A stretch of DNA of 64,000 nucleotides from an uncultured Alphaproteobacteria bacterium (GCA_903897605.1 CAIUCH010000013.1:1-64000), one strand, 5' to 3'; counted from the first letter of the stretch, positions 32,212 to 42,049 are shown. Notes: generated by a model not told the origin, from the letters alone. Program-made: numbers and translations.

Positions 32212-33758
32212 CTACTGCGGAACCGCCATGGCAACCACCTTCTCCAGTTGGTCCCGGCTGAACGGCTTGGTCAGCACCGCGACGGCGCGGGGTGAATCCT
32301 TGGGCAATTCCGCATAGCCGGTGGCGACGATCACGGGCAGATCGGGCTTGAACTGACGGATGGCGGCCAGCAATTGCGCGCCCGTCATGCGGGGCATCGC
32401 CTGGTCGGTGATGACCAGATCCACCGCATGCTTCTGAACCAGCTCCAGCGCCGCCGCGCCCGACATCGCCTCCAGCACCGTATGGCCCATGTCTTCCAGC
32501 ATCGCGACCGTGTTGAGCAGCACCAGCGCGTCGTCATCGACCGCGAGCACGGTCAGCGGGCGGCGCGCGCGCGATTGCGGCATCACGGCTTGCGCATTCG
32601 CGGCGGCTGTTTCGACGGGTGCGGCGGGGAAGTACATTTCCGCGGTCGTGCCGACGCCCTTCTCGCTTCGGATGCTCAAGCGTCCGCCCATCTGCTCCGT
32701 CATGCCATGCACCATCGCCAGACCCAGGCCCGTGCCCTTGCCCACGCCCTTGGTGGTGAAGAATGGCTCGATGGCACGCGCCAGCGTTTGCGCATCCATC
32801 CCCTCGCCTTTGTCGGAGACGGCAAGGCCGACATAATGCCGGGCGACAACCCATGTTCCTTTTGGGCTTCGCTGCTGAGTTCGCGGGCTTCGATCAGGAT
32901 TTTGCCGCCATCGGGAATCGCATCGCGCGCATTGGTCACCAGATTCATCAGCGCCAGCTCCACCTGGTTGGCGTCGGCCAGCACCGGCGGAAGCCCAACA
33001 GTGAACCGCGTTTCGATTTCCACGCCTGGCCCCATCGACCGGCGCAGAAATTCGGTCATCCCATCCATCAGGTCGGTGAGCCTCACCGGTACCGGCGTCA
33101 GGGTCTGGCGGCGGGCAAAGGCCAGCATCCTTTGCGTCAGGGTGGCGCCGCGCTGCGCACCTTGAACCGCATTGTTCAAAAGCCGCTTCATCTGCGGATC
33201 GTCCGGCAACCGCTTGGACAACAGTTCCAGGCTGCCTAGCACCGCCATCAGCAGATTGTTGAAGTCATGGGCGACGCCGCCGGTGAGCTGGCCGATCGAT
33301 TCCATCTTCTGGGATTGCAGAAGCGTGGCGCGCGTCTTCTCCAGCGCTTCTTCCGCCTGCCGGCGCTCGGTCAGGTCGCGGGTGACCTTGGCGAAGCCTT
33401 GCAGGTTTCCGGCGCTGTCGCGAATGGGATCGATGACCACCGAGGCCCAGAACCGCGTTCCGTCCTTGCGCACGCGCCAGCCTTCGGCCCGAAAGCTCCC
33501 CTCTTCGCTGGCAAGCTGAAGGGCGCGGGCCGGCAATTCCGCCGCCTTGTCCTCTTCCGTATAAAAGCGCGAAAAATGCTGTCCGACGATTTCGTCCGCC
33601 GTATAGCCCTTGAACCGCTCGGCCCCGGGATTCCAGCTTGCCACGATCCCGGTGGGGTCGAGCATATAGATCGCGTAATCGGTCACCGCCTCGATCAGCA
33701 GCCGGTACCGTCCCTCATCGCTTAGGGCAACTTGAAACTTGTCCAGCACCGGCTCCAT
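32212..33758 (-). pseudogene. Hybrid PAS-histidine kinase-receiver, interrupted by a frameshift
   Basis: The intact product would be about 515 aa: a PAS/PAC sensor (DYAIYMLDPTGIVASWNPGAERFKGY through GFAKVTRDLTERRQ), a dimerisation H-box GGVAHDFNNLLMAVLG, an ATPase domain (N-box NLVTNARDAIPDG, G1 SDKGEGMD, F-box PFFTTKG, G2 GTGLGLAMVHG) and a C-terminal receiver (VDDDAL, phospho-acceptor Asp in DLVITDQAMP, Lys in LTKPFS). The first frame is lost at SPG near 32839-32840, and the second frame resumes at HYVGLAVSDKGEGMD; inserting one G or C in CCCGG-CAT restores it. The lesion splits the kinase ATPase domain. It could be a real mutation or an assembly error. Start ATG at 33758. Confidence 0.8.
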
Positions 33759-33856
33759 GGAGGCCCCGAGCACATAACCCGGCAAGACCGTATTGGTTTC
33801 ACCGGATTGTGATTTTGGTCGAGCGGGATGCGATTGCGCCGCGTGCGCGTGTTCGG

Positions 33857-35074
33857 CTATTTCGGCGTCACCTTGAACAACCCGCCGGAATGATCGTCTT
33901 CCAGCATCCACAGCGCGCCGTCGGGGCCGACTTCGACATCGCGGATGCGGTGCCCGACATCCCAGCGCTCGGCGGACCTGGCGCCGCCCTTCCCGTCGAA
34001 GGTGATGCGGTTGAGCGTTTTGGTATCCATTCCACCCATCAGGCCCGAGCCGTTCCATTGCGGAAACATCGCGCCCTTGTAGAAGATCAGATTGCCCGGT
34101 GCGATGATCGGCGTCCAATAGATCACCGGCTTGGTAAGGTCGGGGCGCGTATCGGGACTGGCGATCGGCACGCCGTTATAATTGGTGGCATACGACACCA
34201 GCGGCCAGCCGTAATTCTTGCCGCGCTCGATCAAATTCAGCTCGTCGCCGCCCTTGGGGCCATGCTCGACTTCCCACAACCGCCCGTCGGGCGCGAACGC
34301 CAATCCGTAGGGCGTGCGATGACCGCTGGTCCAGGTCTCTTCCAGCGCCAGGTTCGGTGTCGTCATGGTATAGGTGCTGACGATCTTGGCGCTCTTGGCC
34401 GCCTCGGTATCGGCGGGCGGATCGATCAGGGGCCGCGTCGTCACCCCCAGCCGTCCCTCCATCGGATTTCCCGGGGCAGGTTTGCCATCCAAGGTCAGGC
34501 GCAGAATCTTGCCCAGTTCGGTGTTGGGATCTTGCGCCGGCGTCATGCGCTGGCGCTCGCCCACTGTCAGAAACAGATATTGGCTGTCGGGTGAAAAAGC
34601 GATCTGGGCGCCGAACTGGCCGCCCTTGCCCGTCGGCACGTCGCGCCACAACACCTTCAATCCGTCCAGGCTCACCTTGTCGCCCTTGATCGACAATCGC
34701 GCCCGCGCCAGCGCCAGGCCCGAGCCATATTCACCCGGCTCCGAATAGGTGAGATAGACATTGTGATCGCTGGCGTAATGCGGCGAAAGAAATACCCCCA
34801 GCATGCCGCCCTGCCCGCCATAAAGAACGGTGGGCGCGCCCGCGACCGGCAGCTTGGCGCCTTGCTGCGTCACCAGCCAGATCGGGCCGACCTTTTCGGT
34901 GATCAGCATGCGACCGTCGGGCAAAAACGCGATGCGCCAGGGCAGATCGAAGGTCGCCACCCGCGTCATGGTGAAAGGCGTGCTCGCCTCGGGCGCCTGG
35001 GTGCCCGCATTCACCTGCGCCATGGCCTGGGTCGATGCCAGCGCCAAAATCGAAGCCGCAATCGCGAATTTCAT
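33857..35074 (-). CDS. Exported PQQ-dependent sugar dehydrogenase-like protein (glucose/sorbosone type)
   Basis: A 405-aa protein with a Sec signal (cleavage near AMAQ, residue 19). DLPWRIAFLPDGRMLITEK, GGQGGMLGVFLSPHY and WTSGHRTPYGLAFAPDGRLWEVEHG, then LNLIERGKNYGWP are the blade and PQQ/calcium-site motifs of soluble aldose dehydrogenases (YliI/Asd type). It oxidises aldoses in the periplasm to lactones and passes electrons to quinone. Divergent from the sulfatase. Confidence 0.85.
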   Translation of the reverse strand: MKFAIAASILALASTQAMAQVNAGTQAPEASTPFTMTRVATFDLPWRIAFLPDGRMLITEKVGPIWLVTQQGAKLPVAGAPTVLYGGQGGMLGVFLSPHYASDHNVYLTYSEPGEYGSGLALARARLSIKGDKVSLDGLKVLWRDVPTGKGGQFGAQIAFSPDSQYLFLTVGERQRMTPAQDPNTELGKILRLTLDGKPAPGNPMEGRLGVTTRPLIDPPADTEAAKSAKIVSTYTMTTPNLALEETWTSGHRTPYGLAFAPDGRLWEVEHGPKGGDELNLIERGKNYGWPLVSYATNYNGVPIASPDTRPDLTKPVIYWTPIIAPGNLIFYKGAMFPQWNGSGLMGGMDTKTLNRITFDGKGGARSAERWDVGHRIRDVEVGPDGALWMLEDDHSGGLFKVTPK

Positions 35075-35279
35075 GATCCATCCTTTTGTCCGGCGCGCAC
35101 GGGGATGCGGCGCTTTCAAATTCCCGGGTCGGAGTCCCCCGTCCGATCCTAGCACCGGTCCGGTCCAGAGTCCGCTGGCCAAAGTTCGGTGAATTCCGTG
35201 GGGCCGGACCGGGTTGGCGGCGTGTTGCCAGTGCTGGCGGGATATGCCTGAAATAGCCGCGCCGCCGCACGAGGAATAC

Positions 35280-36737
35280 ATGCCCCGTCTCATCACCCGC
35301 CGTCTTCTTCTGTCCAGCAGCGCCCTGGTCGCGGCGGGTCTGGCATTGTCGCCGCGTGACGGATTCGCCGCCGCCGCCAAGCCCAACATCGTCTTCATCC
35401 TGGCCGATGATATGGGTTTCGCCGATGTCGGCTGTTATGGGCGGCCCGATGTGAAGACCCCCAATATCGACCGCCTGGCGGCCCAGGGCACGCGTTTCCT
35501 GCAGGCCTATGCAAATTCCGCCGTCTGTTCGGCCTCGCGCACCGCGCTGATGACCGGGCGCTATCAATACCGGCTGCGGGTGGGCCTGGAAGAACCCATC
35601 AGCACCTTCTCGACATTCAGTGTCGGATTGCCGCCCGATCACCCGACCTTGCCGTCGCTGCTGAAAAAAGCCGGCTACAACACCGCGCTCGTCGGTAAAT
35701 GGCATCTGGGCTTCCTGCCCGATTTCGGTCCGCTGAAAAGCGGCTATGACCATTTCTATGGTTATCGCAGCGGCGGGGTGGATTATTTTTCGCACAAGGC
35801 GAGCAATCACAAGCTCGATCTGTGGGACGGCGATGTCACGGTCGATCAGCATGGCTATCTGACCGATCTGTTGGGCGTCCGATCGGTCGAACTGATCGAC
35901 GGTTTCGCCAAGGAGGGCAAACCCTTCCTTCTCAGCCTGCATTTCAGCGCCCCGCATTGGCCGTGGGAAGCGCCAGGCGATGAATCCGAAGCGCAGCGCC
36001 TGGAAAGCCGCACCTTGACGTCGTCCGATTCCGGCACCCAGAAAACCTATGTCCGCATGATCGAAGCGATGGACATCCAGATCGGTAAGGTGATGGGCGC
36101 GCTGCAGACCAACGGCATCGCCCGGGACACCATCGTGATCTTCACGAGCGACAATGGCGGCGAACGGTTTGCCGACACTTGGCCCTTCACCGGCCGCAAG
36201 ACCGAATTGCTGGAAGGGGGACTGCGCATTCCCGCCATCATGCGCTGGCCCGGCCATGTGCCCGCCGGAAAAACCAGCGATCAAGTCGCCATCCATATGG
36301 ATTGGCTGCCGACACTTCTGGCCGCGGCGGGCGCGGTGCCCGACCCCGCCTATCCCAGCGACGGAATCGATCTTTCGCCCATGCTGCTGCACGGCGCGCC
36401 GCCCCAACCCCGGAAATTGTTCTGGCGCTTCAAGGCCAATGCGCAACGCGCCGCCCGTGACGGCGACTACAAGATTCTCAAGATCAACGAGAACAGTTTC
36501 CTGTTCGATGTCGTGGCCGACCCGATGGAACGCGCCAATCTCAAGGACCGGCATAAAGAGATTTACGACCGGATGGCGGCGGAATGGAATGAATGGAACG
36601 CCACCATGCTGACCGAGCTGCGCGAAAGTTCGACCGGCAGTTTCGGGGCCGCCACCATGGCCGACCATATCGGCGCCAAAAGCGCCAGCGGCGAAGTCGA
36701 TTCCGCCGATGGCTGGCCGACCGCGCCGGTGCCCTGA
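35280..36737 (+). CDS. Tat-exported sulfatase
   Basis: A 485-aa sulfatase. The N-terminus TRRLLLSSSALVAAG is Tat-like. IVFILADDMGFADVG supplies the two metal Asp residues (43-44). The formylglycine site is CSASR at 83-87 followed by TALMTGR: the Cys is present but the usual Pro is Ala (CxAxR), which some sulfatases tolerate. The C-terminal half has FTSDNGGER and later metal ligands. Sulfate esters of polysaccharide or aromatic compounds are likely substrates; none can be named. GAGGAAT precedes the ATG. Confidence 0.85.
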   Translation: MPRLITRRLLLSSSALVAAGLALSPRDGFAAAAKPNIVFILADDMGFADVGCYGRPDVKTPNIDRLAAQGTRFLQAYANSAVCSASRTALMTGRYQYRLRVGLEEPISTFSTFSVGLPPDHPTLPSLLKKAGYNTALVGKWHLGFLPDFGPLKSGYDHFYGYRSGGVDYFSHKASNHKLDLWDGDVTVDQHGYLTDLLGVRSVELIDGFAKEGKPFLLSLHFSAPHWPWEAPGDESEAQRLESRTLTSSDSGTQKTYVRMIEAMDIQIGKVMGALQTNGIARDTIVIFTSDNGGERFADTWPFTGRKTELLEGGLRIPAIMRWPGHVPAGKTSDQVAIHMDWLPTLLAAAGAVPDPAYPSDGIDLSPMLLHGAPPQPRKLFWRFKANAQRAARDGDYKILKINENSFLFDVVADPMERANLKDRHKEIYDRMAAEWNEWNATMLTELRESSTGSFGAATMADHIGAKSASGEVDSADGWPTAPVP

Positions 36738-36814
36738 AGCGCATTCTTTGCGGCCGGTTGCCGCCGCCGCCGCCCGGGCTTAACAATGGCGCAAACAACA
36801 ATCGGGGGACCGCC

Positions 36815-37756
36815 ATGAAACGCCGGGATTTTCTCACCACCGCCATTGCCACCGCCGCCGCAGCCGCCGCCGCCAACATTCCTGCTGCCGCGCAGGCGGC
36901 CCGCAAAGGCTTCGACTTCATCCAGGTCGACGTCTTTACCCAGACGCCGCTGGAAGGAAATCCGCTGGCGGTCTTTCCCCATGCCCAGGGGATGAGCGAT
37001 CAGCAGATGCAGGACATCGCGCGCGAGCTCAATCATTCCGAGACCACTTTCATCCTGCCCGCCACCGCCGGCGGCGACGCCAAGGTGCGCATCTTCGGGC
37101 AGAATGCCGAACTTCCTTTTGCCGGCCATCCCACCCTTGGCACCGCCTTCGTGATGGCGATGACGCGGCCCGGCAAGACCGCGATGGTGCTGGAAGAAAA
37201 AGTCGGGCCGATTCCCGTCTCGCTCGAACGCCGCGCCGACGGCGTGTTCGTCGAGATGACGCAGAACGAACCGGTATTCGGCGCCAAGGCCGAGCCCAAG
37301 ATGGTGGCCGACATGATGGGCTTCGGCGTCGACGAGATCGACAGCCGCTATGCGCCGCAGATGGTCTCGACCGGATCGAACTTCCTGATCGTGCCGCTGA
37401 AAAGCGTTGCGACCCTGGCCAAACTTACCTTGGGCCACCAATTGCCGCCGGAACAGCGCGCCGTCTTCGGCAACGGCGCTTATTATGTCGTGACCGGCGA
37501 AGATCAAGTCGAAAGCCGCATGATGGGCGCCACCAGCGAAGACCCCGCCACCGGCAGCGCGGTCGGATGCGCCACTGCCTTTTTGATCCAGAACGGCATC
37601 AAGAAACCCGACGAGCGCATCGCCATTCGCCAGGGCCGCTTCGTCAACCGGCCATCCATTCTTTACGTTCGCGCCGGCCTGGCCAACGGCAAGGCGACCA
37701 AAGTGCGCGTCGGCGGCTATGTGGTCGAAGCGATGCGGGGCAAATTCACGGTTTGA
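36815..37756 (+). CDS. Tat-exported PhzF-family protein, copy 1
   Basis: A 313-aa protein of the PhzF isomerase family (diaminopimelate-epimerase-like fold, two repeats). VDVFTQTPLEGNPLAVF opens the fold, NHSETTFILP carries the catalytic Glu, and GHPTLGTAFV and EDPATGSAVGC are the conserved loops. Unusually it begins MKRRDFLTTAIATAAAA, a Tat signal, while characterised PhzF is cytosolic. The second copy 55 bp downstream is closely similar. Role unknown: the family does isomerisation of small carboxylic substrates. Confidence 0.8.
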   Translation: MKRRDFLTTAIATAAAAAAANIPAAAQAARKGFDFIQVDVFTQTPLEGNPLAVFPHAQGMSDQQMQDIARELNHSETTFILPATAGGDAKVRIFGQNAELPFAGHPTLGTAFVMAMTRPGKTAMVLEEKVGPIPVSLERRADGVFVEMTQNEPVFGAKAEPKMVADMMGFGVDEIDSRYAPQMVSTGSNFLIVPLKSVATLAKLTLGHQLPPEQRAVFGNGAYYVVTGEDQVESRMMGATSEDPATGSAVGCATAFLIQNGIKKPDERIAIRQGRFVNRPSILYVRAGLANGKATKVRVGGYVVEAMRGKFTV

Positions 37757-37810
37757 GCGGCTTGAGGCTGCATCAGTGACAGTGACCCAAACACCGATCG
37801 GGAGACCGCC

Positions 37811-38743
37811 ATGAAACGCCGGGACTTTCTTGCCACCGCCATCGCCGGCGCCGCCGCCGCAAGCCTTCCCGCCGCCGCCAAACCGGCGCGAAAAACGTTC
37901 GACTTCGTCCAGGTCGACGTCTTCACCCAGACACCGCTGGGGGGAAATCCGCTGGCGGCCTTTCCCGATGCCCGAGGGATGAGCGATGCGCAGATGCAGA
38001 ACATCACCCGCGAGCTCAATCATTCCGAGACCACATTCATCCTGCCCGCCACCGCCGGCGGCGACGCCAAGGTGCGCATTTTCGGCGGTGAAGGCGAGAT
38101 TCCCTTTTCCGGGCATCCGACGCTTGGCACCGCCTTCGTGATGGCGCTGACCCGGCCAGGCAAGACGGCGATGGTGCTGGAAGAAGGTGTTGGGCCGATC
38201 GCCGTCACCTTGGAGCGCCGCGCCGATGGGCTGTTCGCGGAGATGACACAGACCGAGCCGGTGTTCGGCCCCAAGGCCGATCCCAAAATGGTCGCCGACG
38301 CGTTGGGCTTTTCTGTCGATGAGATCGACAGCCGCTATCCGGTGCAATCAGTTTCGACCGGCGCGGTCCGGCTGATCATCCCGCTGAAAAGCGCTTCAAC
38401 CCTGGCCAAGCTCACCTTGGGCCATCAATTGCCGCCAGACCAGCGCGCCATTTTCAGCAACAGCGATTACTTTGTCGTGACCGGCGAGGACCAGATCGAA
38501 GCCCGCTTCCTGGGCTTCAGCAGCGAAGACCCCGCCACTGGCAGCGCGGGCGGTTGCGCCGCCGCCTATCTAATCCAGTATGGCATCCGCAAACCCGACG
38601 AACGCATCGCGATCCATCAAGGCCGCTTCGTCAACCGGCCCAGCATCGTTTACGTCCGCACCAGCGGCGCCACCGGCAAACCGACCAATGTGCGCGTCGG
38701 CGGCTATGTGGTGGAAGCAATGCGGGGCAAATTCACGGTCTGA
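37811..38743 (+). CDS. Tat-exported PhzF-family protein, copy 2
   Basis: A 310-aa protein like copy 1 in all blocks (VDVFTQTPLGGNPLA, NHSETTFILP, GHPTLGTAFV, EDPATGSAGGC) and with the same Tat start MKRRDFLATA. It arises from tandem duplication. The spacer between copies keeps a similar ACCGCCATG start context. Differences cluster in mid-protein loops, suggesting altered substrate or early divergence. Confidence 0.8.
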   Translation: MKRRDFLATAIAGAAAASLPAAAKPARKTFDFVQVDVFTQTPLGGNPLAAFPDARGMSDAQMQNITRELNHSETTFILPATAGGDAKVRIFGGEGEIPFSGHPTLGTAFVMALTRPGKTAMVLEEGVGPIAVTLERRADGLFAEMTQTEPVFGPKADPKMVADALGFSVDEIDSRYPVQSVSTGAVRLIIPLKSASTLAKLTLGHQLPPDQRAIFSNSDYFVVTGEDQIEARFLGFSSEDPATGSAGGCAAAYLIQYGIRKPDERIAIHQGRFVNRPSIVYVRTSGATGKPTNVRVGGYVVEAMRGKFTV

Positions 38744-38780
38744 GCCTAAATGCTTCGGAATTTCATGGCTTGACATCTTT

Positions 38781-38824
38781 ATACCTTTCGCTGCAAGGTA
38801 TACATGCATTGCGCTGAGATGTAT
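38781..38824. promoter_or_regulatory. Probable PadR operator region
   Basis: ATACCTT-N7-AAGGTAT (38781-38801) is a perfect inverted repeat, and ATACAT-N13-ATGTAT (38800-38824) is a second. They end at the padR start and resemble the AT-rich dyads bound by PadR regulators. TTGACA at 38770-38775 may be a -35 box, but no well-spaced -10 was found. Confidence 0.5.
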
Positions 38825-38831
38825 GCGGACC

Positions 38832-39176
38832 ATGACCAATCCCAGCTTCATGAATGGTGTACCGGAACTTTTGATCCTGCGCACCCTCGAGTCGGGCGAG
38901 ATGTATGGCTACGAGCTGATGCAAGCGATCCGCTCCAGAACCAATCAGGCGATCAGCATCGGCGAAGGCGTGGTCTATCCCGCGCTCCATGCGCTCGAAA
39001 GCGAAGGCATGCTGAAATCCCGCCGCAAGCTCGTGAGCGGGCGCACGCGTGTCTATTACGCGCTCACCCGCAAGGGCGAAAAACGTCTAACCGGCCTTGT
39101 CCGGCACTGGCAGCACATCACCGAAGCCATAGGCCTTGCGATAGGAGGAACAGCCCATGCCGCAACCACGCCTTGA
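38832..39176 (+). CDS. PadR-family transcriptional regulator
   Basis: A 114-aa winged-helix protein. ELLILRTLESGEMYGYELMQAI is the standard opening, ISIGEGVVYPALHALESEGML is the recognition region and RTRVYYALTRKGEKRL the wing. The last 25 residues are a short dimerisation helix, so this is the short PadR subfamily. It overlaps the next gene by 20 bp; PadR regulators commonly control adjacent membrane or transport genes, so it probably senses a lipophilic compound and controls its partner. Confidence 0.85.
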   Translation: MTNPSFMNGVPELLILRTLESGEMYGYELMQAIRSRTNQAISIGEGVVYPALHALESEGMLKSRRKLVSGRTRVYYALTRKGEKRLTGLVRHWQHITEAIGLAIGGTAHAATTP

Positions 39177-39906
39177 CCGATTGTCCGAACGCCTGCTCCA
39201 TGCCGGCATCGCGCCCCGCCATGTCCGCCGTTATGTCCGCGAGCTTTCCGATCATTTCGACGATCTGGTGCGCGAGGAAAGTGCGAGTGGCGCGGCCCGC
39301 GAACTCGCCGAAACCAGGGCGTTGTCGCGCCTCGGCCATGACGAGGATCTGGCCAACGCCATGCTGTCGCGGCCCGAGATGCGTTCGCTTACCGCGCGCT
39401 TTCCCTGGGCGGTGTTCGGCTTGGGTCCAATTGCACTGCTGGCGCTAAGCTTCGCGGCGGCGCTTGGCGTTGAGATGGGAATTATCGAATCCGCTCGCGT
39501 TTGGGCGCCTCTTTTCGGCATCACGCCTGGCCCAGTCGCCGCAAAAGGATTCACGCAGGCGTTGCTGGTTTGGAACACGCTCGCGATGTATGGCGCGCCG
39601 CTTCTGTTCGCGTGGCTGTTGTATTGGATCGGCTCGCGGCAACGGATGCCCAGAGCATGGATCATCGCCGGCATTACCACTGTCTGCATCCTGGGTGGCT
39701 TTCAGAACCTGGTCTTCTACGACACCGGATGCAGGGGCTGCGGCGTGCTGATGGTCGGGTCGGCGCTTATTCCGCCTTTCCAGCACTTTGCGGAAGGTTT
39801 GGCCCGCGCCGCCATGAATCTCGCCATCGCGGGCGGCGTCTGGTGGTGGCTCACAGCGCGAAAGAAGGCTTCAACCGCCGTGGAGCTGCACACCGCGCGG
39901 ATATAG
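39157..39906 (+). CDS. Membrane protein with permease-prefix-like N-terminus, PadR partner
   Basis: A 249-aa protein. The first 90 residues (RLDRLSERLLHAGIAPRHVRRYVRELSDHFDDL) form a soluble helical domain like the prefix found on MacB-type or DUF1700 proteins encoded beside PadR. Then come about five membrane segments. A Cys-rich turn (DTGCRGCGVL) faces the periplasm. Overlaps padR by 20 bp. Function unknown. Confidence 0.65.
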   Translation: MPQPRLDRLSERLLHAGIAPRHVRRYVRELSDHFDDLVREESASGAARELAETRALSRLGHDEDLANAMLSRPEMRSLTARFPWAVFGLGPIALLALSFAAALGVEMGIIESARVWAPLFGITPGPVAAKGFTQALLVWNTLAMYGAPLLFAWLLYWIGSRQRMPRAWIIAGITTVCILGGFQNLVFYDTGCRGCGVLMVGSALIPPFQHFAEGLARAAMNLAIAGGVWWWLTARKKASTAVELHTARI

Positions 39907-39936
39907 ATTTTCAAAGGATTGCGGGAGAGCATCGCC

Positions 39937-40977
39937 ATGTCGCTTCGCGCTTTAGGCTGTTCTTTGGCGTTTGCCACGTTTGCTTGGCTTCCCGTACATG
40001 CGGATGACGGCAAGCTATTCCCGGCCGAAGCCGCGATTCCCAACAGCCGGGTCATTCACTTCACATCCGTGATCGACAAAGAGCCCTATACCATTCAGAT
40101 CAGCATCCCATTCAAGCCCGCACCCAAGTCCGGCTATCCCGTAATGTATGTGCTGGACGGCGAACTTTATTTCCCAGAGGCCGCCGTCGCAGCTGACTGG
40201 CTGGGCGACAAGGCAATTGTGGTGGTGGGCATCGGCCATGATGCGTTGAACGACAAGGCCGTGATCGCGCGCTATACCCGCCGCGAACCCGAGAATGGCA
40301 AACCCCTGGACGGCCTCGCAGCAATCAATACCTTCCAAACCATGCGCAATTACGATTTCGGGTGGACGGTCAAGCTCGAACATCGCGCCCCCGCCTTCGT
40401 CGAAAAAAATATCGGCCCCGAGACGGGTGATGTAGACGCGTTCCTCCAGGTGATAGAGAAAGAGATCAAATCGCGGGTCGAGGCGATGGTCCCCATCGAC
40501 CGCAGCAATCAAGCCCTGTTTGGCCACTCTCTCGGCGGCCTTGCTGTGGTGCGCGCGCTGTTTACCGAGCCCACCGCCTTTCGCACCTTCATCTCCGCCA
40601 GTCCTTCACTCTGGTACGATGGCGGTACAGTTCTCGCGAGCGAAAAACAATTCGCCGATGCAGTAACAGCCAGGCGCATCGCGCCGCGCATACTTGTCAC
40701 AGTGGGTGCGCGAGAACCGGACAATTTGGCGCCAACCAAGAACGACCTGGTCAAATACACGCCAGCACAGCGCGCGGAAATCGCGCCCTATGGGAAGATG
40801 CTGGGTACCTGGCCGGGCATGATCTCCGGCGCGCGCGAATTGGCAGCGCGGTTGAAGGCTTTGCAAGGAAAACCGGGCTACACGGTGGATTACCAGTTGA
40901 TTGCGGACCAGAATCACCCCAGCTCCGCCTATGTCGCCATAATCCGCGCCATACCGTTCGCGTTTCTGGAGAAGTAG
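39937..40977 (+). CDS. Exported esterase (EsterD/IroE-like alpha/beta hydrolase)
   Basis: A 346-aa protein with a Sec signal (cleavage near VHADD, residue 23). MYVLDGELYF and GHSLGGLAVV (nucleophile Ser) plus a late DQNHPSSAY region are the pattern of the putative-esterase family including enterochelin esterase-like IroE. Substrate unknown. ATG at 39937 starts the signal. Confidence 0.75.
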   Translation: MSLRALGCSLAFATFAWLPVHADDGKLFPAEAAIPNSRVIHFTSVIDKEPYTIQISIPFKPAPKSGYPVMYVLDGELYFPEAAVAADWLGDKAIVVVGIGHDALNDKAVIARYTRREPENGKPLDGLAAINTFQTMRNYDFGWTVKLEHRAPAFVEKNIGPETGDVDAFLQVIEKEIKSRVEAMVPIDRSNQALFGHSLGGLAVVRALFTEPTAFRTFISASPSLWYDGGTVLASEKQFADAVTARRIAPRILVTVGAREPDNLAPTKNDLVKYTPAQRAEIAPYGKMLGTWPGMISGARELAARLKALQGKPGYTVDYQLIADQNHPSSAYVAIIRAIPFAFLEK

Positions 40978-41026
40978 CGCCTACAACGGGCTTACACAAA
41001 TGGCCGATGATGGGGAGGTCATACGC

Positions 41027-41944
41027 ATGCGGCATCTCATCTTGATCGTGCTGCTGGCCGTTTCCGTCCTCTCACGGCCGGCTCAGGCACAGACGCGGCC
41101 CGACTGGTCGGCGGATTGCAAACTGGAGCGCCTGGCGGAGCTGCCCATGACGATGAAATCCGGTCATGTTGTCATACCGGCCTCGGTAAACGGCAAAGAC
41201 GTGACCTTGGGCATCGACACTGGCGGTCCTTTTTCCAGCCTCAGTTTGGCGGCGGCCCACCGGATCGGGAATGTCGGTCATCGGGACGATTTGCGGCTCG
41301 GCGATCATGAGTTGGACAGGGTCTATATGGGGTGGATGGAGTCCTTCCCCGGTGTCGACGGCCTGATCGCGCCGGACGTCTTGAGCCGGTATGATGTGGA
41401 GTTCGATTTCGGCGCGGGGACATTCCGTCTGTTCAAGCCCCATCCCTGCGCCGATCGCGTGGTGACCTGGACCGGCTCCACGACCGTCATGCGGTTCACG
41501 CTCACCGATGATGGCCATGTGCGCGTGCCGGTGACGCTCGATGGCCGGAGCATCTACGCCATTCTTGATACAGGGGCGCCGATATCGATCCTCAGCATGC
41601 AGGATGCGGGCAGGATGTTTGGCATCACGCCAGACAACGTCAATATCGAAGCGGCAAAGACGACGGTGTCAGGCCTTTGGAGCAACCTGCATCTGGCGCC
41701 CTATGCGTCCGGTGTCTGGAACGCGCCGTCCAGAGCAGTCAGCGCCTTTGCCTATCCCTTCAAGGCGATGCGCATGGGCGACCTATCGCTCAGCGATCCA
41801 CCGATCAAGGTGATGGAGGGGCGCAATTTTCTGGGAAGCGATTCCGCCTCCCTGTTGCTGGGCAATGACGTGCTATCGCGCTTTCATCTTTACATCGCGT
41901 ATCACGATCAGAATCTCTACATCACCGATGCCGAGGCTCCTTGA
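41027..41944 (+). CDS. Secreted retropepsin-like aspartyl protease
   Basis: A 305-aa protein with a Sec signal (cleavage near AQAQ, residue 23). Two half-sites are present: LGIDTGGPFSS and AILDTGAPISI, each with DTG and followed by a hydrophobic-hydrophobic-Gly-like segment. This matches gag-polyprotein-type/PerP-like aspartyl proteases of alphaproteobacteria. Both catalytic Asp residues are in one chain, so it can act as a monomer. Confidence 0.75.
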   Translation: MRHLILIVLLAVSVLSRPAQAQTRPDWSADCKLERLAELPMTMKSGHVVIPASVNGKDVTLGIDTGGPFSSLSLAAAHRIGNVGHRDDLRLGDHELDRVYMGWMESFPGVDGLIAPDVLSRYDVEFDFGAGTFRLFKPHPCADRVVTWTGSTTVMRFTLTDDGHVRVPVTLDGRSIYAILDTGAPISILSMQDAGRMFGITPDNVNIEAAKTTVSGLWSNLHLAPYASGVWNAPSRAVSAFAYPFKAMRMGDLSLSDPPIKVMEGRNFLGSDSASLLLGNDVLSRFHLYIAYHDQNLYITDAEAP

Positions 41945-42049
41945 TCGGCAATCCGCGCGCCCTAATCGCGCGGGCCTGCATTGGCCACCGCGCCGGGCGC
42001 CCCCTGCCCGTGCGCCGCGCCTCCGTGCCGCAAACTGCCGGTTTATGTC

